DNA of 10,761 nt, taken from contig JACVJH010000086.1 in the NCBI GenBank assembly GCA_015711895.1, forward strand, positions 1 through 10,761. Reading direction: 5' to 3'. Shown one piece after another: positions 1 to 7,040 of this stretch. The notes below the pieces were generated by a model. It worked only from the letters and a program-made list of their open reading frames with translations, had not been told where the DNA came from and made no database searches. The position numbers and the translations under genes are program-made. The DNA is from Candidatus Solincola tengchongensis. GTDB taxonomy: Bacteria; Actinomycetota; Geothermincolia; Geothermincolales; RBG-13-55-18. Each line of letters begins with the position of its first letter. The first letter of the stretch is position 1.

Positions 1-3000
1 GCGTGCAGGACGACAAGGTGGTGGGGATCGAAGGGCTTCCCGACAGCCCCATCAACCGGGCCAGCCTCTGCTCCAAGGGTCAGTCCATCCTCCAGGTAGC
101 CAACAACGAGAGGCGCCTGAAGAAGGTGCTCTATCGCGCCCCCGGGGGGACGGACTGGGAGGAGAAGACCTGGGAGGAGGCCATCCCGGCCATAGCACGC
201 CTCATCAAGGACACCCGGGACGCCAACTTCGTCGAGGAGGAGGAGATCGACGGGCAGAAGGTGAAGGCCAACCGTTGCGAGGGCATCGCCCAGCTGGGAG
301 GGGCGGCCCTGGACAACGAGGAATGCTACCTGGCCTCCAAGTTCGCCCGCGCTCTCGGCCTGGTGTACATAGAACACCAGGCACGTATATGACACTCGGC
401 CACAGTCGCCGGTCTCGGCGGCACGTACGGCCGGGGGGCCATGACCAACCACTGGGTTGACCTCAAGAACGCCGATGTCTTCATGATCTGCGGCGCCAAC
501 CCCAGCGAGAACCATCCCTGCTCCTGGAAATGGTTGGAGAAGGCCAGGGAGGAACGCGGCGCCAAGATCATCGTCGTCGACCCCAGGTTCACCCGCTCCG
601 CCGCCCGCGCCGATCTCTTCTCCTTCCTCCGGCCGGGCACGGACATCGCCTTCTTCAACGCCCTCATCAAGTACGCCATCGACAAGAACTACATCAACTG
701 GGAGTACGTCCAGAACTACACCAACGCCCCCATTCTGGTGAACCCGGACTTCAAGGGGCCGTGGGAGCTGGACGGCTACTTCAGCGGTTACGACAAAGAG
801 AAGAAGAAGTACGACACCAAGACCTGGACTTACCAGACGGACCCGGCGACGGGAGAGCCCAAGCGCGTGCATCTCATCCCCATAGCCGAGGACCCGGCCT
901 TCCCGGGCCGGGGGGTTCCCATCGGGCCCAAGGACGCCAACGGGAACTACATACCAAACCCGGACGACCAGATAGCCGGGACGGTCTTCGCCAAGCTCAA
1001 GGAGCACGTATCCCGCTACACCTACGAGGGCCCGAACAGCGTGGTGGCCAAGGTCTGCGGCATGGACCCGGAGAAGTTCAAGGAGATAGCGGAGACCTAC
1101 GTGGGGATCACCCACAAGCGGGAGAAGACCGGAAACCTCATGTATGCCATGGGGCTTACCCAGTCCACCTACGGGACGGAGAAGATACGTGCCTTCGCCA
1201 TCCTGCAGGCCCTGCTGGGGAACACCGGACTGCCCGGCGGAGGCATCAACGCCCTGCGCGGCGAGTCCAACGTGCAGGGGTCCACGGACTTCGGCCTCCT
1301 CTCCCACATCCTCACCGGGTACATGCCGGTGCCCAACACCACCGACCATCCCACCCTGGACAAGTACCTGGAGAAGACGACCCCCAAGGTGGGCATCTGG
1401 ACCTGGCAGCCCCGCTTCTTCAAGAGCTACCTCATGGCCTATTACGGCCCCTACGCCAAGAAGAACGGGCTGGACAAGGCCTACGAGCTGCATCCCAAGG
1501 TGAAGAAAGGCAAGAACTACACCCACATCGCCCTCTTCGAGGACATGTACGCGGGCATCATCAAGGGGCTCATCGCCTGGGGGCAGAACCCGGTGGTGGG
1601 AGGCGCCTGCTCCAACCTGGAAGCGGCGGCCATGGACAAGCTGGACTGGTTCGTGGCCGTGGACCTCTGGGAGACGGAGTCCATGAACTTCTGGCGCCGT
1701 CCCGGCGTGGAGCCCAAGGACATCAAGACCGAGGTGTGGGTGCTTCCCGCCGCCTCCTCGGTGGAGAAGAGCGGATCGGTGACCAACTCCGGGCGGCTTG
1801 CCCAGTACCGGTGGAAGGCCGTGGAACCTCCCGGCGAGGCCAAGTCCGACGCCTGGATAATGCACCAGATCATGAAGGCCCTGAAGGACCTCTACGAAGC
1901 CGAGGGAGGCAAAAACAAGGAGGCCATCACCGAGCTCTTCTGGGAGTATGAGGAAGACGAGCACGGCGACCCCAACCTGGACCAGGTGCAGATAGAGATA
2001 AGCGGTTTCACCTGGCCGGAAGAGGAGTTCTCCTGGGATGCCGCCTTCAAGAAGCCGGTGTTCGGCTTCGCCAACCTCAAGGACGACGGCTCAACGGCCT
2101 GCGGGGCCTGGATCTTCTGCGGGCAGTGGGCCAGCGACACGGACATCGAGAACGCGGCCAAGATCCTGGGCAAGGATAAGGAGCTTCCCAGGGGCGACGA
2201 CGGGAAGGTGAAGATACCCCGGGACAAGCAGGCCACGGAGTGGAACGGTATCCCCTTCAACAAGGCCCAGTGGCACTTCCAGAAGACGCCGGTCTACTGG
2301 CTGGACAAGGACGGCGTGACCATCTATACCGAGAACCCGCCCTCCAGCGCCAAGATGATCGACCTGGGAATCACCCCCAACTGGGCCTGGGCCTGGCCGA
2401 TAAACCGCAGGATCATCTACAACCGTGCCTCCTGCGATTGGTCGGGCAAGCCCTTCGCCCCGGACAAGGCCCTCTTCACCTTCAAGGACGACGACACCCT
2501 GGGGATGAAGAACGACGTGCCCGACTTCTATACCCAGGCAAGCACCGACCCTGCCTTCCCGGCCGAGCTCAAGGGGAAAGCCACCATGCGCACCCGCTCG
2601 GGGGCCAACTCCTTCTTCATGAACCGGGAGCCGGGTGCCCTGGTGGCGCGGATCTTCTCCAACTCCCTGCTGGAAGGGCCTTTCCCCGAGCACTACGAGC
2701 CGCGGGAGAGCCCGGTGAAGAACATGCTCTCCTCGGTGCAGAACAACCCCGCGGCGGTGCTGGAATGGCCATCCGCCAAGAACGAGCCGGAGAAGTGGGG
2801 CTTCGCCGAGGTGGGAGACCCGCGTTTCCCCTACGTGTGCACCACCTACAGAGTCACCGAGCACTGGCAGGCAGGTCAGATGACCCGTAACAACTCCTGG
2901 CTGGGCGAGGCCATGCCGGAGAACTTCGTGGAAATCTCCAAGGAGCTGGCCGACGAGCTGGGCATCAAGAACGGAGACCTGGTGGAGGTGGAGAGCCTCC

Positions 3001-3263
3001 GCGGCAAGGTCCAGGGAGTGGCCGTGGTCACCGTGCGTCTGAAGCCGCTGGAGATCGGCGACAACGGGACCACCAGGAAGATCCACATCGTGGGGCTGAC
3101 CTGGCATTACGGGTTCGTGGGACTCTTCACCGGCGGCCCGGAGCGCAACGGGTTCTCCAAGAAGAACTACGCCGCCAACCAGCTCACGCCGCACGTGGGA
3201 GACGCCAACACCACCATCCCCGAGTCGAAAGCGTTCCTGGTGAACCTAAGGAAGGTGAAGTAA
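1..3263 (+). CDS. fdhA: Selenocysteine-containing formate dehydrogenase, catalytic (alpha) subunit, 5' partial
   Basis: Molybdopterin-dependent formate dehydrogenase of the FdnG/FdoG type, oxidising formate to CO2 at a Mo/W-bis(MGD) centre and passing electrons to the FdhB clusters. The first complete codon is at 3. The protein is already inside the N-terminal Fe4S4 domain (SPINRASLCSKG holds the last cluster cysteine), so the start, the other cluster cysteines and any Tat signal are upstream of the window. Reading runs in one frame through TGA 390-392 as Sec, in the context ARI-U-HSATVAGL, matching the FdnG context ARV-U-H. The visible length is 1086 residues with Sec at visible residue 130. 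The neighbouring His is kept, and the active-site Arg lies in NALRGESN (codon 1257-1259). The C-terminal MGD-binding domain includes FPYVCTTYRVTEHW and TPHVGDANT. It is longer than E. coli FdnG (1015 residues in full), partly from added segments near 860-980 and 2160-2340. An annotation that stops at TGA would wrongly give two genes, 3-392 and 441-3263. Confidence 0.95.
390..392 (+). other. UGA codon recoded as selenocysteine
   Basis: The TGA is in frame with both flanking coding segments, and no other stop occurs between 3 and 3260. The residues before (EHQARI) and after (HSATVAGLGGTYGRGAMTNHW) match the FdnG active-site loop on both sides, where E. coli FdnG also has Sec followed by His. 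The downstream stretch has no independent start with a good ribosome binding site: ATG 441 is preceded only by a G/C run. The selenocysteine machinery (selA, selB, selC, selD) is not in the window and must be elsewhere in the genome. Confidence 0.95.
398..432 (+). promoter_or_regulatory. Bacterial SECIS element (SelB-binding hairpin) for fdhA Sec insertion
   Basis: A hairpin lies at the expected place just 3' of the UGA. The left arm 405-411 (GTCGCCG) pairs with 416-422 (CGGCGGC) through 7 bp including one G-U pair. The loop at 412-415 is GUCU, so the apex reads GGUCU as in the E. coli fdhF/fdnG SECIS, where the loop G and U contact SelB. A lower stem GGCC/GGCC (398-401 with 429-432) can form across an internal loop. 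The apical loop starts about 20 nt after the UGA. Pairing was done by eye; no folding energy was calculated. Confidence 0.85.
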
Positions 3264-3264
3264 A

Positions 3265-4188
3265 ATGGCTAACCCGACGGACAAGGCCATCCTCTTCGAC
3301 GCCAGCAAGTGCACGGGATGCCGGGCCTGCCAGGTAGCCTGCAAGAACTGGAACCAGCGGGGATACACGGAGACCCACAACGAGGGGACTTACGAGAACC
3401 CCCGCCAGCTCACCGCGCAGTGCTGGATGCGCATCCTGTTCAACGAGCCGGAGGAGCGCCCGAAGAGCGACGACGAGATCTACTGGTACTTCACCAAGTA
3501 CCAGTGCATGCACTGCACCGACGCCACCTGCGTCAAGGTCTGCCCCAGCGGGGCCACCAAGAAGCATAAGGTGACCGACGGGGACAGCGAGGCCTACGTG
3601 GTGAAGACCGACCCCAAGCAGTGTATCGGCTGCAACTACTGCGTGGCCACCTGCCCCTTCCAGGCCTGCCGCTACGACGAAAAGGAGAAGGGTGTCTTCC
3701 GCTGTGTCCTGTGCCTAGACCGCATAAGTCAGGACCCGGCGGCCTTCCCCACCCCGGAGCAGGCATCGCCGGACCTGGAGAAGAACGCCAAGGACCCTTA
3801 CCCCACCCGCAACCGCCCGGCCTGCGTGCAAACCTGCACCTCCGGGGCTCTGTCCTTCGGGACCCGTGAGGAGATGCTGGCCAAGGCCAAGGAGAGGGTG
3901 GAGTTCCTGAAAAAGGAGAAGGGCAAGGAAAAGGCCCGGGTCTACGGGGAGGACGAGCTGGGCGGCCTCCACTACATCTACGTGCTGGAGGACAGCCCGG
4001 ACAAGTACGGCCTGCCGGAGAAGCCCACGGTGCCCGCCGGCGTGACCATCTGGGAGACCCTCATCAAGCCGGGCGCTCCCTGGGGCGGCCTGGCCCTGGT
4101 GGGACTGGTGGCCGCAGCCGGTGTCGGTTACGTGATCAACAAGCGCAACGAAGGGTTGGAGCGTCAGGCCAAGGGAGGGGGTGAGTGA
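3265..4188 (+). CDS. fdhB: Formate dehydrogenase iron-sulfur (beta) subunit, FdnH type
   Basis: Electron-transfer subunit of 307 residues, close to FdnH in size and layout. Four Fe4S4 clusters are indicated by cysteines 16/19/22/26, 81/84/89/93, 120/123/126/130 and 147/150/187/191 (the families pair first and last sets crosswise). After the ferredoxin domains, a hydrophobic segment at about residues 270-290 (GGLALVGLVAAAGVGYVI) forms one transmembrane helix, as in FdnH. The tail after it is rich in Lys and Arg (NKRNEGLERQAKG), which by the positive-inside rule puts the C-terminus in the cytoplasm and the cluster domain outside. Start ATG 3265 lies one base after the fdhA stop, with AAGGAAGG at 3248-3255 as ribosome binding site. 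In E. coli the partner next in line is cytochrome b FdnI; here it is rnfC. Confidence 0.95.
   Translation: MANPTDKAILFDASKCTGCRACQVACKNWNQRGYTETHNEGTYENPRQLTAQCWMRILFNEPEERPKSDDEIYWYFTKYQCMHCTDATCVKVCPSGATKKHKVTDGDSEAYVVKTDPKQCIGCNYCVATCPFQACRYDEKEKGVFRCVLCLDRISQDPAAFPTPEQASPDLEKNAKDPYPTRNRPACVQTCTSGALSFGTREEMLAKAKERVEFLKKEKGKEKARVYGEDELGGLHYIYVLEDSPDKYGLPEKPTVPAGVTIWETLIKPGAPWGGLALVGLVAAAGVGYVINKRNEGLERQAKGGGE
4172..4178 (+). promoter_or_regulatory. Ribosome binding site that fixes the rnfC start
   Basis: AGGGAGG sits 11 nt before ATG 4190, a usable spacing, but only 2 nt before the in-frame GTG at 4181. This favours ATG 4190 over the longer GTG start, which would overlap fdhB by 8 bp. Confidence 0.7.
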
Positions 4189-4189
4189 G

Positions 4190-5509
4190 ATGGCGGAACT
4201 CAAGACCTTCAAGGGTGGCATCCACCCCCCTTACAACAAGGAGCTGGCTTCGGGCAAGGCCATAAAGGCCGCCCCCATCCCCTCCGAGGTGGTCATACAC
4301 TTGCAGCAGCACATAGGGGCTCCCTGTGAGCCACTGGTCAAGGAGGGCGACCGGGTGGAGTTGGGCCAGAAAATAGGCGAGGCACAGGCCTTCGTCTCCG
4401 CTCCGGTGCACGCCTCCGTTTCCGGGACGGTCAAGGCCATAACCGAGGTCCCCAACTTCACCGGGGCCAAGGTGAAGAGCGTGATCATCACCCCGGACCC
4501 CGAACAGCCCGAGTTCCAGAAGAGGACCGGGAAGGACCTGGACGCCCTAACCGCTGAGGAGGTCCGGGAGATCGCCAAGGAAGCGGGCCTCGTGGGTATG
4601 GGAGGAGCGGCCTTCCCCACCCACGTGAAGATCACCCCTCCCAAGGACAAGCCAATCGACATCGTGATCATCAACGCCTGCGAGTGCGAGCCCTTCCTCA
4701 CCTGTGACCACCGCCTCTTGCTGGAGCGCACCGACGACCTCATCGCCGGCGCCCGCCTGCTGAAGACCGCGGTGGGTGCGGGGAAGGTCATCTTCGGGGT
4801 GGAGGCCAACAAGATGGACGCCGTGGACGCCCTACGCTCCCGCGCCTCCTCCTATCCCGACGTGGAGGTGGAGGTCCTCGAGGTCAAGTACCCAGAAGGG
4901 GCGGAGAAGATGCTCATCTTCGCCTTGACCGGCAGGAAGGTGCCCCCGGGCAAGCTCCCCTCCGAGGTGGGCTGCCTGGTTCAGAACGTGGGAACCGCCG
5001 TGGCCCTCTACGAGGCCGCCGCCTGGGGGAAGCCACTCTACGAGCGGGTGGTCACCGTGACCGGGCCCGGGGTGCGGGAGCCCGCAAACCTCCTGGCTCG
5101 TATCGGCACCCCCATATCCGTCCTCCTCGAGGCCTGCGGGGGCCTGGTGGGAAACCCGGTAAAGCTGATCATGGGGGGCCCCATGACCGGGTGGGCCCAG
5201 AAGGATGCCTCCGCACCCGTGGTCAAGGGGACCTCGGGGGTGGTGGTCCTCACCTCCGACGTGGTGGACCTGGGCGAGGAATCGGAGTGCGTGCGCTGCG
5301 GGAAGTGCGTGGAGGTCTGCCCCATGTTCCTCTCCCCCAACTTCATCGTCCAGTCCGTCAAGCGGGGGCAGTGGGACAAGGCGGAGATGTGGGGGGCACT
5401 GGACTGCTTCGAGTGCGGGTGCTGCTCCTTCGAATGCCCCGCCTACATCCCCCACGTGCAGTACGTGCGCAAGGCCAAGGCCGAGATCGCGGCCCTGAAG
5501 AAGAAGTAG
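4190..5509 (+). CDS. rnfC: Rnf complex subunit RnfC (NAD(H)-side, FMN and Fe-S protein)
   Basis: A full-length RnfC of 439 residues from ATG 4190. In Rnf this is the peripheral cytoplasmic subunit that exchanges electrons with NAD+/NADH through FMN and two Fe4S4 clusters. Visible in order: the N-terminal RnfC barrel (FKGGIHPPYNKE), a lipoyl/hinge-like segment (APVHASVSGTVKAI), the Nuo51-like flavin/nucleotide domain with GLVGMGGAAFPTHVK, INACECEPFLTCDHRLL and LPSEVGCLVQNVGTAVAL, then MGGPMTG. Two C-terminal cluster motifs follow, CVRCGKCVEVCP and CFECGCCSFECP. All family hallmarks are intact, so NAD(H) reactivity is likely. It is one base downstream of fdhB and 15 bp upstream of rnfD. The oddity is context: it follows formate dehydrogenase subunits and lacks rnfG, rnfE, rnfA and rnfB beside it. 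Confidence 0.93.
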   Translation: MAELKTFKGGIHPPYNKELASGKAIKAAPIPSEVVIHLQQHIGAPCEPLVKEGDRVELGQKIGEAQAFVSAPVHASVSGTVKAITEVPNFTGAKVKSVIITPDPEQPEFQKRTGKDLDALTAEEVREIAKEAGLVGMGGAAFPTHVKITPPKDKPIDIVIINACECEPFLTCDHRLLLERTDDLIAGARLLKTAVGAGKVIFGVEANKMDAVDALRSRASSYPDVEVEVLEVKYPEGAEKMLIFALTGRKVPPGKLPSEVGCLVQNVGTAVALYEAAAWGKPLYERVVTVTGPGVREPANLLARIGTPISVLLEACGGLVGNPVKLIMGGPMTGWAQKDASAPVVKGTSGVVVLTSDVVDLGEESECVRCGKCVEVCPMFLSPNFIVQSVKRGQWDKAEMWGALDCFECGCCSFECPAYIPHVQYVRKAKAEIAALKKK

Positions 5510-5515
5510 AGGAGG
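5510..5515 (+). promoter_or_regulatory. Ribosome binding site of rnfD
   Basis: A perfect AGGAGG directly after the rnfC stop (5507-5509) lies 9 nt before ATG 5525. This supports 5525 rather than the in-frame ATG at 5531; the nearer ATG at 5518 is in another frame. Confidence 0.7.
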
Positions 5516-5524
5516 CGATGGGAA

Positions 5525-6469
5525 ATGGCGATGGATAACCTGGTCCTCACCCCGCCCCCGCACCTGAGAAGCAAGGAACAGACGGCGGTCGCCATGCGCG
5601 ACGTGCTCATTGCCCTGGCGCCTATCACCATTGCCGCGCTGGTGGCCTTCACCTATAACGCCCTGTTCAATATCGCGGTCTGCGTGGGGTCGGCGATGTT
5701 CTTCGAGTTGGTGGCCCGCAAGATAAGGAAGAAGAAGGTCACCCTCTCCGACGGGAGCGCAGCGGTGACCGGTCTCCTGCTGGCGCTACTCCTCCCGGCC
5801 AAGATCCACTGGCTGAACATGATCATCGCCTCCTTCGTGGCCGTGGTCATAGTCAAGGAGCTCATGGGTGGCCTGGGGCGGAACATCTTCAACCCTGCAC
5901 TCTTCGGGTTCGTCTTCATCCTCATCGGCTCCGGGTTCCTGGCCAGCTGGACAGGGCACCTGGGATTTTTGCCCGGCGGCTTCGACGGAGTCCAGGCGGC
6001 AACCCCGGTCGCTTACATCAAGCACGGCCTGCAGGGCGCGCCCTCCTACGCCGCCCTGCTCTTCGCCAACTACGGAGGAGCAATCTCCGAGGTGGGTTGC
6101 TTCTGGATCCTGCTGGGCGGGGCCTATCTACTGTACCGTAAGGTCATCAACTGGGTGATTCCGGTGACCATTCTGGCCACCGTGTTCATCCTGGCCTACA
6201 TCCTGGGCTCCGACGGGCTCTACCAGATTCTGGCGGGTGGCGTGATGCTGGGGGCTTTCTTCATGGCCACCGACTGGGTGACCAGCCCCATGTACCGCTG
6301 GGGCCAGGCGGTGTTCGGCCTGATCATAGGCATCTGCATCGTGCTCATCCGCCTCTATGGTGGGCCCTCCGGGGCGGTGGCCTACTCCATCCTCATCGGC
6401 AACGCCTTCGTGCCCCTGCTGGACAAGGTGTTCAAGCCCAAGAGGTTCGGAGAGGTGGTCGCCGCCTGA
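5525..6469 (+). CDS. rnfD: Rnf complex membrane subunit RnfD (covalent-FMN protein)
   Basis: An integral membrane protein of 314 residues with about nine or ten hydrophobic helices, related to NqrB. In Rnf, RnfD carries an FMN bound through a Thr phosphoester and relays electrons between RnfG and RnfC. Family motifs are present: LSDGSAAVTGLLLALLLP (residues 74-91), NIFNPALFGF (120-129), GGVMLGAFFMATD (238-250) and a C-terminal YSILIGNAFVPLLD (287-300). The flavinylation site is DGVQAATP with the candidate Thr160 (codon 6002-6004). It fits the Asp-x-x-(S/T)-G-A-T pattern at Asp and at Ala-Thr but has Gln-Ala in place of Ser/Thr-Gly. Length is slightly below the roughly 350 residues of proteobacterial RnfD. 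It is the last gene before a strong terminator. Confidence 0.93.
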   Translation: MAMDNLVLTPPPHLRSKEQTAVAMRDVLIALAPITIAALVAFTYNALFNIAVCVGSAMFFELVARKIRKKKVTLSDGSAAVTGLLLALLLPAKIHWLNMIIASFVAVVIVKELMGGLGRNIFNPALFGFVFILIGSGFLASWTGHLGFLPGGFDGVQAATPVAYIKHGLQGAPSYAALLFANYGGAISEVGCFWILLGGAYLLYRKVINWVIPVTILATVFILAYILGSDGLYQILAGGVMLGAFFMATDWVTSPMYRWGQAVFGLIIGICIVLIRLYGGPSGAVAYSILIGNAFVPLLDKVFKPKRFGEVVAA

Positions 6470-6498
6470 GCTATCGGGACCCCGGAAGGAGAGACAGA

Positions 6499-6530
6499 GG
6501 GCCGGGAGCGAACTCCCGGCCCTTTTCCCT
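6499..6530 (+). terminator. Rho-independent terminator closing the fdhAB-rnfCD operon
   Basis: A perfect 10-bp GC-rich stem (GGGCCGGGAG at 6499-6508 with CTCCCGGCCC at 6513-6522), a CGAA tetraloop and then TTTTCCCTT. It starts 30 bp after the rnfD stop, so transcription most likely ends here and rnfD is the 3' end of the unit. Confidence 0.9.
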
Positions 6531-6736
6531 TCTGGGTGATGCGGGGAGGGGGCTCTGGCCGGAGGCGAGAGAGCCAGCGGGGAAGCGGTAGGCCACGCGG
6601 GAAAGGCCGTGGGCTTTTGGGATTGATGCGGGATGCCGGGAATGGCGATTGGCGCGGCCCCCTTTTTCTTTCCGAAGGGGTGGGGGTGGGGGTTCGGCGG
6701 TCATGCGGAGCCATGGCCAGCCAAGGGTTGATGACC

Positions 6737-6758
6737 CCCCGGAACAGTGCCTCCGGGG
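6737..6758 (+). repeat. Perfect 7-bp hairpin in the ATPase upstream region
   Basis: CCCCGGA (6737-6743) and TCCGGGG (6752-6758) are exact reverse complements around loop ACAGTGCC. There is no U-run after it, so it is not a terminator. It could be part of a structured 5' leader. Confidence 0.4.
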
Positions 6759-6810
6759 ACGGGAGACGACGAGTAGGATGCGTGCGGCGATTCGCGGGGC
6801 GGGGCGAGAT

Positions 6811-6841
6811 GGGACGACCATGAAGACGGGTCCCCCTTTTA
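6811..6841 (+). terminator. Weak terminator-like hairpin (possible attenuator) upstream of the ATPase gene
   Basis: GGGAC (6811-6815) pairs with GTCCC (6830-6834) over a 14-nt loop, followed by CCTTTTAT. An alternative inner pairing GACC/GGTC exists (6816-6819 with 6829-6832), so the structure could switch. The stem is short and the U-run is only four. Confidence 0.25.
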
Positions 6842-7040
6842 TGGAGCAGAGGCGTAAACCACAGGTATCATACGCGGTGGATAGGATGTGATAGGACTGA
6901 AGGGAGGCAGTGTCCGGAGTCCATAGGTGATGACGCTGCGAATGCGGACGACCCGGGCCGCATGCCTCCATGTGGGGGGAGCCGCCACACGGCTGTAATG
7001 AGTGAGCGCGCCCAAGGAGCGGACAGGCATAACGGTGGGA

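Larger units (their letters stand above)
6531..7040. other. About 500-bp gene-poor, hairpin-rich intergenic region
   Basis: I find no convincing gene here. Short open frames on both strands have low-complexity, Arg/Pro/Gly-rich translations typical of GC-rich non-coding DNA. Visible structure: hairpin GGCTCT/AGAGCC (6551-6575); CCCCC followed by TTTTT (6658-6667) facing a G-run tract (6677-6692); a perfect 7-bp stem CCCCGGA/TCCGGGG with an 8-nt loop (6737-6758); a terminator-like hairpin at 6811-6841; two GATAGGA copies exactly 10 bp apart (6880-6896); and hairpin AGCCG/CGGCT (6980-6994) near the next gene. It may contain the promoter and a structured leader for the P-type ATPase. I could not match it to a known riboswitch class. 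Confidence 0.5.

Noticed and set aside
3..392. A small complete gene starting at GTG 3
   Set aside because: The sequence begins inside the conserved Fe4S4 domain of formate dehydrogenase, so the true start is upstream of the window.
2091..3194. A 367-codon minus-strand open frame inside fdhA
   Set aside because: It is a mirror of third-position GC bias in a conserved gene, with low-complexity His/Gly/Val-rich translation and no motif.
441..3263. A separate gene starting at ATG 441
   Set aside because: Its start lacks a ribosome binding site, it would lack the Fe4S4 domain and active-site Sec, and the 5' segment continues in the same frame with homology across the UGA.
4181..4192. GTG 4181 as the rnfC start
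   Set aside because: It lies only 2 nt after the Shine-Dalgarno; ATG 4190 has proper spacing and keeps the normal RnfC N-terminus.
6677..6692. G-quadruplex in the G-run tract
   Set aside because: Only three runs of three or more G are present here, and a fourth nearby run is only GG; the claim would be weak.
6700..7000. Known metal riboswitch (Mg2+ M-box, Mn2+ yybP-ykoY, NiCo) upstream of the ATPase
   Set aside because: I could not find the conserved core sequences of these classes by eye; only generic hairpins are visible.
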